A stretch of 11,392 nt of DNA, taken from Ferrithrix thermotolerans DSM 19514. Its GTDB lineage: Bacteria; Actinomycetota; Acidimicrobiia; Acidimicrobiales; Ilumatobacteraceae. Shown piece after piece: positions 1-6,629 of the stretch; the first letter of the stretch is position 1, and every line of letters begins with the position of its first letter. Location of the stretch: assembly GCA_945878705.1 (NCBI GenBank), contig CAMCUE010000017.1, positions 1 through 11,392 on the forward strand, in the 5' to 3' direction. The notes under the pieces are model-generated. The model was given only the letters and a program-made list of their open reading frames with translations. It made no database searches and was not told the origin of the DNA. Position numbers and translations under genes: made by a program.

Positions 1-1059
1 CGAAGCCAAGATCTGTGACTCACGCAGCCACGGATAATACATATACGGAGTTTTTTTAGTGCTAAGTAACGTCCTAAGCACTGGCCTTTGTTGATCGAAG
101 TTAGCTCCCGCAAATAGGAATTTGTTGGAGCCCAATAGAAAGTATTCACCCATCCCGCCATTACCCAACTGAACGAATAGTTTAGCATGAAATGCTAAAC
201 CAATATCTCCACTGAAATCCTGCGAGTACTTCCTGGCGCTTGTTAGCTTAAACTTGTGATTGGCAGCTATTTTTAAAATCTCTGATAATCCTGCAGAACT
301 TGAGCAAACTATTATTTCTATATTATTTCCTAAAATATTTCGGAGCTGCTTATAACATTCGACAAGACTTTCGGTGGTTTCATTTTTGTGAGTCGCAGAC
401 TCTGAGCCGTATCTAATTTGCCAGACAACATAAGGATTCGCTGGAGAAACTTTTGGAGGAGTGAAATCATTTTTATCTAGTAGCAATTCATTACCGAACC
501 ATTCTTTCTGATACAACAAAATCAACAGCCATTGAAGATTCCAGAAATCAAGTTTTCGGTCTAACGTTTTCTTTCTAAAAATTACAAAATTAAACTTTTC
601 GTCAAAGTCAATTTCTTTGAACGAGTTGGCTAAAACGACATTAACTTCTGGATTATGAACTATGCCCGAGGCGAGCAACACATATTGGTGAGTTAAGACC
701 TGAATTTCCTCAGGAGTCATATTCCGCCAAAATCGCCCGAGTTCATCAGCAACAATGACGAATTTTACCAAAAATCTGCTCTGAAGTACTTTTGCTAAGA
801 GTAAATACTTAGAAAAATCTCCGTAGCTATTAGGCCCACACTTAGCATCAAAAACAATCGTTACTTTCCCTCCGTTATTTTCAGATAAATAAATATTTAA
901 ACTAGACACCTCATCTCTTAATTGCTCGTATTTTCTAAGACCAGAAAAAAACTCTTCTAACGAATCACTAAAAGCAGGCAAGAGGGTGCAGATGGGTCTA
1001 CCTAAGGACGACTTTGATGCTTTTAGACAATAATCTGCAATTTTTAATCTGGTTGTCAT
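1..1059 (-). CDS. Glycosyltransferase-like protein, partial (3' end off the left edge)
   Basis: The frame is open from an ATG at 1059 to base 1 without a stop, giving 353 residues with the C-terminus missing. The start is supported by an AGGA seven bases upstream (1067-1070), and no ATG, GTG or TTG lies in frame between it and the upstream gene's stop. The protein is a clear paralogue of its upstream neighbour. Both share a Y-G-D-F block (residues 79-82), a YVVWQIRYG-type strand near 210-218, an SAR..S.D...GDI block (274-286) and a QLGNGGMGE loop (297-305), with a late PW pair. The late GDI plus glycine-rich loop resembles the donor-binding half of GT-B glycosyltransferases, but no family is recognised. 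No signal peptide or membrane span is seen, so a cytoplasmic enzyme is likely. It is AT-rich: 16 G+C of 60 in both 301-360 and 541-600. The coding call is firm; the function is an inference. Confidence 0.8.
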   Translation of the reverse strand, partial: MTTRLKIADYCLKASKSSLGRPICTLLPAFSDSLEEFFSGLRKYEQLRDEVSSLNIYLSENNGGKVTIVFDAKCGPNSYGDFSKYLLLAKVLQSRFLVKFVIVADELGRFWRNMTPEEIQVLTHQYVLLASGIVHNPEVNVVLANSFKEIDFDEKFNFVIFRKKTLDRKLDFWNLQWLLILLYQKEWFGNELLLDKNDFTPPKVSPANPYVVWQIRYGSESATHKNETTESLVECYKQLRNILGNNIEIIVCSSSAGLSEILKIAANHKFKLTSARKYSQDFSGDIGLAFHAKLFVQLGNGGMGEYFLLGSNKFLFAGANFDQQRPVLRTLLSTKKTPYMYYPWLRESQILAS

Positions 1060-1066
1060 CTCAAAT

Positions 1067-1070
1067 TCCT
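1067..1070 (-). promoter_or_regulatory. Ribosome binding site of the partial glycosyltransferase-like gene
   Basis: AGGA lies seven bases before the ATG at 1059. It fixes the start of the second paralogue and shows that this internal operon gene uses Shine-Dalgarno initiation, unlike the promoter-proximal genes here. Confidence 0.55.
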
Positions 1071-1131
1071 GGTCAACTCTTTCTAATTCAATTAATTCAA
1101 CAAAGCATAGGTGAGCTACTAAGGAATTAAC

Positions 1132-2202
1132 TTATTTACTAAAAAAGGCTTCCACATTTTTTGATTTTAAGAATTTTTGATTTGGACCTTGCCAAGGTAA
1201 TAGTCTTCGCTGAAATAGCTTCAAACCAAAGTAGTTTTCGTTCCATCTTTTTATTCGTTTTTCTGAATAATCAACCAGGCAAAATGGCTTCTCAGAGAAC
1301 AGGGCGAATTCGGCTAAACCTCCTCCACCTATTTGGAAAAACAAATCTGCGCCATTAACCAAGTCGATATCGCCTAAAATGTCACATGAAAATAAACGTG
1401 CACTTTTCACATTTAACTTTTTCGCAGTGGCGATACGCATCACTTCTGAGATTTTTTGGGGAGTCGACATAGTAATTAATGTGATGTTAAAACCAATAAT
1501 CTGACGAACCAAGTCATAGCTTTCCTCAAAACTTAGTGAACCTGGTAAGTCAAAGTTATGTCCGCGATGAATGTGCCAAGCAACATATGAATCAGGCAAA
1601 GCCTTCAGTTTGGAGTAGCTCTTTTTACTATCTAATAGAACGCTGTTATCACACTTCATGCTTTTAAAGAGCGAGATATTGAGATATTTTAGGTCCCAAT
1701 ATATTTTTTTTCTCTTCTTGACATAGTCAGCAAATACTGTGTGACCACCACGCAAAACTTCTAATAGTTGTTCAAACGAATAGTGATGATCAATTAGTTC
1801 GTAAGTCATTCCAGTTACTTGCACAGCCATGATTTTGAAATCTTCGACACAGCGATCTTGAGCACCATTCTCTAGAACATTCCACTCAGATGAAAATTCA
1901 TTAGATAATAAAAAAAAATTTGTCTGAAATTTTGAATTCAGTATTTTAAATGCAAGCAAAAATGCTGTGAAATCTCCATAAGTTGGAGGTGTGCAACGTA
2001 AATCACAAACTAGGTTAATTATCGGTCGCGGACTTTTAGAAAGATATCCGATAATTTTGTCTTCTTCTTCCTTCACTCGCGAATAAACAAAGCCGGTTCT
2101 ATCAACCGCTCCCAAAATTGGTACAAAATCAATGATTTTGCGCACCGTATTGCTTCTTTTTGACAAGCTACGAACTTTTCTGATTATCTTGTGCCATTTC
2201 AT
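1132..2202 (-). CDS. Glycosyltransferase-like protein, unassigned family
   Basis: This is a 356-residue protein with a basic N-terminus and no obvious signal peptide or membrane segment. Shared landmarks with the downstream paralogue are a YGDF block (75-78) after a hydrophobic strand with D67, a YVAWHIHRG stretch (206-214), an SAR..S.D...GDI block (268-279), a QIGGGG loop (290-295) followed by AEF, and a PW pair (336-337). Two Rossmann-like halves with a glycine-rich loop and an E/F-containing helix suggest a GT-B transferase acting on a surface glycan or protein. The H-x-H-R-G stretch is reminiscent of HxR motifs of fucosyltransferase-like enzymes, but I cannot place it in a named family. 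The ATG is preceded by GAGGGA at seven bases, and rsiG ends only 14 bp upstream, so the gene is probably co-transcribed with rsiG and moaD. It is much more AT-rich than those two, which suggests separate acquisition. Confidence 0.75.
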   Translation of the reverse strand: MKWHKIIRKVRSLSKRSNTVRKIIDFVPILGAVDRTGFVYSRVKEEEDKIIGYLSKSPRPIINLVCDLRCTPPTYGDFTAFLLAFKILNSKFQTNFFLLSNEFSSEWNVLENGAQDRCVEDFKIMAVQVTGMTYELIDHHYSFEQLLEVLRGGHTVFADYVKKRKKIYWDLKYLNISLFKSMKCDNSVLLDSKKSYSKLKALPDSYVAWHIHRGHNFDLPGSLSFEESYDLVRQIIGFNITLITMSTPQKISEVMRIATAKKLNVKSARLFSCDILGDIDLVNGADLFFQIGGGGLAEFALFSEKPFCLVDYSEKRIKRWNENYFGLKLFQRRLLPWQGPNQKFLKSKNVEAFFSK

Positions 2203-2209
2203 AAAATCG

Positions 2210-2215
2210 TCCCTC
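2210..2215 (-). promoter_or_regulatory. Strong ribosome binding site
   Basis: GAGGGA lies seven bases before the ATG at 2202, in the 14-bp gap after rsiG. It is one of the best Shine-Dalgarno matches in the window and decides the start of the first glycosyltransferase-like gene. Confidence 0.6.
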
Positions 2216-2216
2216 G

Positions 2217-2717
2217 CTAGTCGGCGAGCAGCGAGTCAACATTCAGGCCGCCGTCTTTGTAGCGCTTTACAAGTTCAGTTGTCAGTGCGTCAATTGATGT
2301 GAAAAGTGTTTTTCGCTCCACGGATTGAGAAGACTCAAAACTTGAAAGTCGTTCGACAACTGTCTCAAGTGACTGATCATCAAGAGTTCTAATCTCACCA
2401 AAACTAATCTCTTGACAAATTTTCTCTAGTTCTACAACCAATGGGTGCTCGGTTGAAATATTTGGCTCACGAGGTGGACGAGATGATCCGCCGCCATGCT
2501 CTTGACTAAAGACATTTGCGATATCGGCAACACTGATTCCTGATGCGGGGGTGCCATCAACACGGCGGCGTTGCTCGTCTCGCGCCAAGTCACATCGACC
2601 TTGGGCCATGCGACGCACAAATGAAATCACATCCTCTTGCATCTGTAGTGCGGCACGAGCCACTCTAAGTTCTTCAGTCGACATCGATTTGGCGTTTGAA
2701 ATATCTGTCACAAACAT
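2217..2717 (-). CDS. rsiG: RsiG-family anti-sigma factor (c-di-GMP-binding)
   Basis: RsiG holds the sigma factor WhiG inactive when loaded with cyclic di-GMP. In Streptomyces this governs sporulation, and in Rubrobacter type IV pilus genes. The family signature E(X)3S(X)2R(X)3Q(X)3D is matched exactly in the first helix by E28, S32, R35, Q39 and D43. A second copy lies in the C-terminal helix as E128, S132, R135, F139 and D143, identical in spacing but with Phe at the Gln position. The copies are exactly 100 residues apart, joined by a Gly/Pro/Ser-rich linker (about 55-90) and a short helical region, as expected for an antiparallel two-helix coiled coil. The length of 166 is in the family range. 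The ATG lies inside the end of the moaD-like gene with GGGGG just before it; M12 is an alternative start. No WhiG-like sigma factor or diguanylate cyclase is in the window, so the partner is unknown. The family call rests on motif recognition. Confidence 0.8.
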   Translation of the reverse strand: MFVTDISNAKSMSTEELRVARAALQMQEDVISFVRRMAQGRCDLARDEQRRRVDGTPASGISVADIANVFSQEHGGGSSRPPREPNISTEHPLVVELEKICQEISFGEIRTLDDQSLETVVERLSSFESSQSVERKTLFTSIDALTTELVKRYKDGGLNVDSLLAD

Positions 2718-2950
2718 CCCCCAGATACTGGGGGCAATACTGCCACTTCGTCGGCATCAACGACCGCAGTTGCCCCGACTGCTTCTTCGCCGTTTAACCA
2801 AACTCGACAACTGCCAAGCACCTTGGCGAATTCACTGCCAAATTGAGCCTTGGCATTGTTTAATACCTCGTCAACGGTGCATCCTTGAAATTCTTGGCTG
2901 GCAGTGCCGGCAGCTTGCCTCGCTGATGCAAAAAGTAGCAATCGCGCCAT
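2708..2950 (-). CDS. MoaD/ThiS-like ubiquitin-fold sulfur carrier, GG-Cys-Leu tail
   Basis: This 80-residue protein has the size and ending of the MoaD/ThiS/CysO group of beta-grasp sulfur carriers. They are adenylated at a C-terminal diglycine and then carry a thiocarboxylate for molybdopterin, thiamine or cysteine synthesis. An N-terminal strand (RLLLFASARQAAG), the central helix with VDEVL, a WLNGEE turn and the terminal VLPPVSGG are typical. The tail is not: two residues, C79 and L80, follow G77-G78. In Pseudomonas, QbsE ends GGCF and a JAMM protease removes the dipeptide, so the tail here may need trimming. The last ten bases overlap the rsiG start, so translation is probably coupled. 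No MoaE, MoeB/ThiF-like E1, ThiG or JAMM protease is in the window, so the substrate pathway is unknown. The start is an ATG with a leaderless-type -10 six bases upstream. Confidence 0.8.
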   Translation of the reverse strand: MARLLLFASARQAAGTASQEFQGCTVDEVLNNAKAQFGSEFAKVLGSCRVWLNGEEAVGATAVVDADEVAVLPPVSGGCL

Positions 2951-2956
2951 GCACTA

Positions 2957-2962
2957 AGCGTA
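2957..2962 (-). promoter_or_regulatory. Leaderless-type -10 element for moaD-like/rsiG operon
   Basis: TACGCT fits TANNNT and is followed by six bases and then the ATG at 2950, with no Shine-Dalgarno sequence. Transcription would start at the A of the ATG. No convincing -35 is visible. It is back to back with the opposite-strand element at 2973-2978 in a 35-bp intergenic space. Confidence 0.4.
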
Positions 2963-2972
2963 TCTAAGCCAC

Positions 2973-2978
2973 TACCCT
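2973..2978 (+). promoter_or_regulatory. Leaderless-type -10 element for the histidine phosphatase
   Basis: TACCCT fits TANNNT and is followed by seven bases and then the GTG at 2986, with no Shine-Dalgarno sequence. This spacing supports the GTG as the true start rather than the TTG at 3010. Confidence 0.4.
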
Positions 2979-2985
2979 GCGTTGA

Positions 2986-3600
2986 GTGTCTGCGCAGGTT
3001 GATTCGGGATTGAGCACTAGGTTGCTCGTTTTACGACACGGTCAATCTGAATGGAATGCTCAAGGTCGGTGGCAAGGACAAGCCGATATCGAACTAACTG
3101 AAGAAGGTATTCGTCAAGCACATCAGGCTGCGAAAAAAATTGGAAAGTTTGATTTGATCGCTGCAAGTAATTTGCAACGCGCGCGTCGAACTGCAGAAAT
3201 AATTGCAGATAGTCATGGTTTCGACGATGTAATTATTGATGACCGTTTAAAAGAATCTCATATTGGGCCATGGGAAGGTTTGACATACGACGAAATTGAA
3301 TCTGGTTGGCCAGGATATTTAGATTCTCTTAAACAACCAGAGGGGTTTGAACCCAACCAAAATGTTGTACAGCGAATGACCGCGGCGTTTATCGATATCG
3401 CCGACAAGTGTCGCGGTGGGCAGGCTCTCGTGATTAGCCATAGCGGGGTTATTCGCACGATTCGACGTGAACTAAAAGTTAAAGATTTACGACTAGATAA
3501 CTTAGGTGGATGTTGGTTTGATGTTCACCCTGACGGTCGATTGACTGCTGGGCGAATTGTTGCTGTAATCGGCGAACTTAACTCAAGTGAATCGCTCTAA
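2986..3600 (+). CDS. Histidine phosphatase family protein (phosphoglycerate-mutase-like)
   Basis: This 204-residue protein belongs to the histidine phosphatase superfamily, cytoplasmic enzymes that use a phospho-histidine intermediate. The RHG signature is at R17-H18-G19 (LRHGQSEWN), the second phosphate-pocket arginine is R65 in SNLQRARRTAE, the acid is E90 in LKESHIGPWEG, and the second catalytic His is H152 in ISHSGVIR. All core catalytic residues are therefore present. The family covers cofactor-dependent mutases, glucosyl-3-phosphoglycerate phosphatase, alpha-ribazole phosphatase and broad sugar phosphatases. The ~200-residue length favours a phosphatase over the ~250-residue glycolytic mutase, but the substrate cannot be read from sequence. 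It starts with GTG; TTG at 3010 is an alternative that still keeps the RHG motif. It diverges from the moaD-like gene with a 35-bp gap, and the MFS gene follows after 9 bp, which suggests a two-gene operon. Confidence 0.85.
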   Translation: MSAQVDSGLSTRLLVLRHGQSEWNAQGRWQGQADIELTEEGIRQAHQAAKKIGKFDLIAASNLQRARRTAEIIADSHGFDDVIIDDRLKESHIGPWEGLTYDEIESGWPGYLDSLKQPEGFEPNQNVVQRMTAAFIDIADKCRGGQALVISHSGVIRTIRRELKVKDLRLDNLGGCWFDVHPDGRLTAGRIVAVIGELNSSESL

Positions 3601-3609
3601 AGTAACTCT

Positions 3610-4800
3610 GTGCTTGGTCGCTGGCTTGATAATTCTTTTTCAAGTATCGTCAAAAAAAACGTAACTACATTGACAGTTGCCAGGCTGTCAACAAACGCCT
3701 GCTACAGATTTACTCCACCGTTCGTGGCAATCATTGCCAAGGGTTTCAATGTTTCGCTTTCGGAAATTGGTATCGCATTAACCGTCTCTGAGTTTTCTGG
3801 CTTACTGTCACCATTCATTGGTCGCTTTGTTGACCGGCTTTCCCGTCGAGTCGCAATGCTTGCGGGATTATTCGGAATTAGTTTTGGCGCACTTCTCGCG
3901 GCAGTTTCTCCAAACCTCATTGGTTTCACAATCGGGGTGACGATGATTAGTGTTACCAAAAATTTCTTTGACCTCGGAATGTCTGGCTGGATCGCCGATC
4001 ATGTGGCATATGAAAAACGCGGTCGAATAATTGGCCTGACCGAAATTTCTTGGGCGCTCGGATTATTGATTGGCGTTTCTGGGATGGGCATAATTACTGC
4101 TTTATTTTCTTGGCGTGCTGGTTTTACTGCCGGTGCGATCGGCGTTTTGATTTCTACAACATTTATTGCGTCTCGAATCAAGACAGAACCACATGAGGTC
4201 TCGTCGCGGATCGCCGACGATGGAGTGCGCCTCAGTGGACGAGCCTGGCTTGTTGTTGCGACAATGTTTGCCACGATGTGTGCGAGTCAATGCATCTTTA
4301 TAACTTTTGGCGCATGGCTAGATAACGAATTTGGATTTGGCGCACTCGGTATTGCTGCCGTTGGTTTTAGTTTTGGACTGGTCGAACTTTATGCTTCGCT
4401 CACGAGTGCCAACAAAACAGATAAGTGGGGTAAAGAAATCAGCATTGCAATTGGTGCGCTGATCATGGTGCCCGGCGGTCTGGTACTCGCAGTTGTTTCA
4501 CATAACTTAGTTTTGGGATTACTTGCACTAATGGTTTACATTTTGGGCTTTGAATTTGCTGTTGTCAGTATGTTGCCACTTGCAACTCATCTGGTTCCAA
4601 AGCGTCCCGGAAGTGGTCTTGGCTTAGTAATCGGTGCTGGCACTCTCGGTCGTGGAGTAATGAGTTTTATTGCAACCCGTGCCTACGAATCAAACAACTC
4701 AATTGCGATGCCGGCACTGATTGGTGCTTTCTCGGCTTTGATTGCAGCGTTGTTGATGTTTTCGTATTATCGGCGCGGCGGTCTAGTTCACACGGTCTAG
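3610..4800 (+). CDS. Major facilitator superfamily transporter
   Basis: This 396-residue inner-membrane protein has the length and hydrophobic pattern of a 12-helix MFS permease. A motif-A-like loop GRFVDRLSRR at 71-80 follows the second helix, and the family's two six-helix halves are separated by a polar stretch around 190-210. A conserved stretch GWIADHV..EKRGRIIGLTE (126-145) lies at helices 4-5, as in proton-driven drug or metabolite exporters. The substrate is unknown. The GTG start is nine bases after the upstream phosphatase stop, with no good Shine-Dalgarno sequence, so coupled translation from the phosphatase is likely. The last seven codons lie in a 14-bp tandem repeat that also supplies the stop codon, so the C-terminal sequence GGLVHTV is a product of the repeat. 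The gene converges on nadE. Confidence 0.8.
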   Translation: MLGRWLDNSFSSIVKKNVTTLTVARLSTNACYRFTPPFVAIIAKGFNVSLSEIGIALTVSEFSGLLSPFIGRFVDRLSRRVAMLAGLFGISFGALLAAVSPNLIGFTIGVTMISVTKNFFDLGMSGWIADHVAYEKRGRIIGLTEISWALGLLIGVSGMGIITALFSWRAGFTAGAIGVLISTTFIASRIKTEPHEVSSRIADDGVRLSGRAWLVVATMFATMCASQCIFITFGAWLDNEFGFGALGIAAVGFSFGLVELYASLTSANKTDKWGKEISIAIGALIMVPGGLVLAVVSHNLVLGLLALMVYILGFEFAVVSMLPLATHLVPKRPGSGLGLVIGAGTLGRGVMSFIATRAYESNNSIAMPALIGAFSALIAALLMFSYYRRGGLVHTV

Positions 4801-4819
4801 TTCACACGGTCTAGTTCAC
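4780..4819. repeat. 14-bp tandem repeat, 2.9 copies, at the MFS 3' end
   Basis: The unit GGTCTAGTTCACAC occurs at 4780-4793 and 4794-4807, with a 12-base partial copy at 4808-4819. The MFS stop codon is the TAG within the second copy. Each copy contains CTAGTTCA, the left arm of the adjacent hairpin. If two units were removed, the frame would end GGLVHAD with a TAG at the same codon number, so the array changes only the last two residues. Confidence 0.9.
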
Positions 4820-4841
4820 GCTGACTAGTTTTTTGAACTAG
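4811..4841. terminator. Candidate bidirectional terminator hairpin between convergent genes
   Basis: CTAGTTCA (4811-4818) pairs with TGAACTAG (4834-4841) around a 15-base loop that contains TTTTTT. A tighter alternative pairs CTAGTT (4825-4830) with AACTAG (4836-4841). The right arm contains the nadE stop codon. No T-run follows the stem on the plus strand, so it is not a textbook intrinsic terminator. Its position between convergent MFS and nadE genes supports the role. Confidence 0.4.
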
Positions 4842-6499
4842 CCAGAATATTTATTTGTAATTGGCAATCGACGATCTTTGCCAAATGCCTTTGTACTTAC
4901 TCTCACACCAGGAGCACCCTGTCGACGCTTATATTCATTTATGTCTACGAGTCGCGAAATTCGCTTAACAAGTTCAGCGTCGTATCCAAGCGCAATTATT
5001 TGTTGTGCCGTGCGGTCGTCTTCAACATATAACTCAAGAATTGAATCTAAAATGTCATACGACGGCAGACTTTGATCATCGCGTTGATCAGGTCGCAACT
5101 CTGCAGATGGTGCTTTATCAATTATTGCTCGCGCGATAACTTCGCGTTGAGACTGTGAATTAATGAACTCACACAATTCATAAACTTTAGTTTTAAATAA
5201 ATCTTTAATTACTGCGTAACCACCTACTGAGTCGCCATACAAAGTGAAATATCCAACAGCAGTTTCACTCTTGTTGCCAGTTGTTAAAACCATCCAACCA
5301 AACTTGTTCGATAGCGCCATCAGTGTCGTACCGCGCACACGACTTTGCAGATTTTCCTCTGTCAAATCTGCTGATCGATTTGCAAAACTCGGCTCAAGCA
5401 TCTCTAAATACGAACTAAAAGCAGGTTCAATTGAAATTGTTTGCATTTCAACGCCAAGGCAAGAGGCTAAAACTTGCGCATCGGTGCGCGAACCATCCGA
5501 TGAGTAACGCGACGGCATCGATACACCGTGTACATGGTCTGCACCGAGAGATTCAACCGCGATTGCTGCAACCAGCGCTGAATCGACTCCGCCCGATAAA
5601 CCGATTACGACGTCAGTAAAACCGTTTTTCAAAACATAATCGCGAGTGCCAAGAACTAGTGCCGCGTGAATTTGTGCAATCTCGGTCAAAGGCTGACTAG
5701 TCCTGCCGACGGATTGAGTCGGCAAAGGCCCAGGCTTCGTGGTTGATTTTGGTAATGACAAATCACAAACAAGCAACTCTTCAACAAACTGGGCAGCACT
5801 AGCAACAAGCGATCCGTCTCCTGACCAAATCGTTGAACCGCCATCAAAAACTAGTTCGTCTTGTCCGCCAACTTGATTGACATACGCGATGACACATTTA
5901 TTGTCACGCGCCCGAGCACTCAACATTTCGTGGCGCACATCAAGTTTGCCCCCATGAAATGGTGAGCCATTGATATTTATATTCAGAACCGCACCTAACG
6001 AAGCTTGCTCTGCAACCGGACCATCGGCTTGCCAAATATCTTCACAAATGGTTACACCAAAACAAATATCGTTCACCGTGAACAACGGATTTGCTACTCC
6101 GGGTGTGAAATATCTTTGTTCGTCAAACACGTTGTAGTTCGGCAGCAAATGTTTTCGGTAGACACCAAGTACGGCACTGTTTCGACACACGGCCGCTGCG
6201 TTAAAAATGTCTCCCGAATCAGCATCTCGATCGACAAATCCGATTACAGCAATAGTGTCACCGACGGATTTAACTACTTGCGCGAGTGTTGACAAGTTGT
6301 CGTCAACAAATCCTTGTTTTAAAACAAGATCTTCAGGCGGATAACCAGTCAGAGACAACTCAGGAAACGCCACGAGCTGACAGTTAGCCGCAACAGCCTG
6401 GTTGTAATAGTTAAGAATTTTGGCGGCGTTTGCCGAAAGTGCCCCGACTGTCGGGTTGATTTGGGCTAACCCAACGCGAAGTTTGGCGAAATCAGCCAC
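4838..6499 (-). CDS. nadE: Glutamine-dependent NAD+ synthetase
   Basis: The enzyme amidates nicotinic acid adenine dinucleotide to NAD+ in the cytoplasm, the last step of NAD synthesis, using ammonia released from glutamine. Residues 1 to about 260 form the nitrilase-fold glutaminase with the Glu-Lys-Cys triad: E47 (AFPELSLTGYPPEDL), K116 (YRKHLLPNY) and C152 (GVTICEDIW). The C-terminal synthetase domain has the ATP pyrophosphatase loop SGGVDS at 302-307, then TTGNKSE, a GDSVGGYAVIKD stretch and PSAELRPDQ. The 553-residue length matches the shorter bacterial glutamine-dependent form rather than the ~680-residue mycobacterial one. The start is GTG at 6499 with an in-frame stop four codons upstream and no Shine-Dalgarno sequence; a TANNNT element six bases upstream suggests a leaderless message. 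It diverges from glnII, which makes its glutamine substrate. Confidence 0.95.
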   Translation of the reverse strand: MADFAKLRVGLAQINPTVGALSANAAKILNYYNQAVAANCQLVAFPELSLTGYPPEDLVLKQGFVDDNLSTLAQVVKSVGDTIAVIGFVDRDADSGDIFNAAAVCRNSAVLGVYRKHLLPNYNVFDEQRYFTPGVANPLFTVNDICFGVTICEDIWQADGPVAEQASLGAVLNININGSPFHGGKLDVRHEMLSARARDNKCVIAYVNQVGGQDELVFDGGSTIWSGDGSLVASAAQFVEELLVCDLSLPKSTTKPGPLPTQSVGRTSQPLTEIAQIHAALVLGTRDYVLKNGFTDVVIGLSGGVDSALVAAIAVESLGADHVHGVSMPSRYSSDGSRTDAQVLASCLGVEMQTISIEPAFSSYLEMLEPSFANRSADLTEENLQSRVRGTTLMALSNKFGWMVLTTGNKSETAVGYFTLYGDSVGGYAVIKDLFKTKVYELCEFINSQSQREVIARAIIDKAPSAELRPDQRDDQSLPSYDILDSILELYVEDDRTAQQIIALGYDAELVKRISRLVDINEYKRRQGAPGVRVSTKAFGKDRRLPITNKYSG

Positions 6500-6505
6500 A
6501 GAATC

Positions 6506-6511
6506 AGGCTA
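6506..6511 (-). promoter_or_regulatory. Leaderless-type -10 element for nadE
   Basis: TAGCCT fits TANNNT, six bases before the GTG at 6499. It also contains the in-frame TAG that blocks any upstream extension of nadE. No -35 match was found at 16-18 bp. Confidence 0.35.
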
Positions 6512-6523
6512 GCGAGAGAAAAC

Positions 6524-6553
6524 TTCACACGCCGTTTACATTCGGAGAATACT
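6524..6553 (+). promoter_or_regulatory. Candidate glnII promoter
   Basis: TTCACA (6524-6529, five of six to TTGACA) lies 18 bp before AATACT (6548-6553, four of six to TATAAT). This would give a leader of roughly 70 nt before the ATG at 6630. GAAAC (6557-6561, 6572-6576) and GTTAC (6584-6588) resemble GlnR half-sites but not at the expected 11-bp periodicity. This is a weak call. Confidence 0.25.
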
Positions 6554-6617
6554 TCAGAAACAACAGTCAGTGAAACTAGAAGCGTTACAAATGCGCCAGC
6601 GTGGCACATTTCTTACG

Positions 6618-6623
6618 AAGGGA
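6618..6623 (+). promoter_or_regulatory. Ribosome binding site deciding the glnII start
   Basis: An A/G-rich GAAGGGAAA stretch beginning at 6618 lies a few bases before ATG 6630. The frame is also open from a GTG at 6570, but those 20 extra residues have no family counterpart, and MAYQAEYIWIDG is the usual GlnII beginning. Confidence 0.6.
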
Positions 6624-6629
6624 AACTTC

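Noticed and set aside
1060..1131. The gap between the two glycosyltransferase-like genes is in frame and open apart from one TAA, hinting at a fused gene or stop readthrough
   Set aside because: Twenty-four stop-free codons can occur by chance, the second gene has its own AGGA and ATG, and the first protein ends where the paralogue's alignment nears its end.
4767..4774. GCCGATAA on the minus strand, the -10 sequence of FliA/WhiG promoters
   Set aside because: It lies inside the MFS coding region, no TAAA lies 15-16 bases upstream, and no gene begins downstream of it on that strand.
6546..6588. Possible tandem GlnR box before glnII
   Set aside because: GAAAC and GTTAC cores are present, but their spacing (15 and 12 bases) does not follow the 11-bp period of GlnR boxes, so chance cannot be excluded.
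6570..6629. Upstream GTG start that would lengthen GlnII by 20 residues
   Set aside because: The added residues do not resemble any GlnII N-terminus, while ATG 6630 has a GAAGGG ribosome binding site and the family opening AEYIWIDG.
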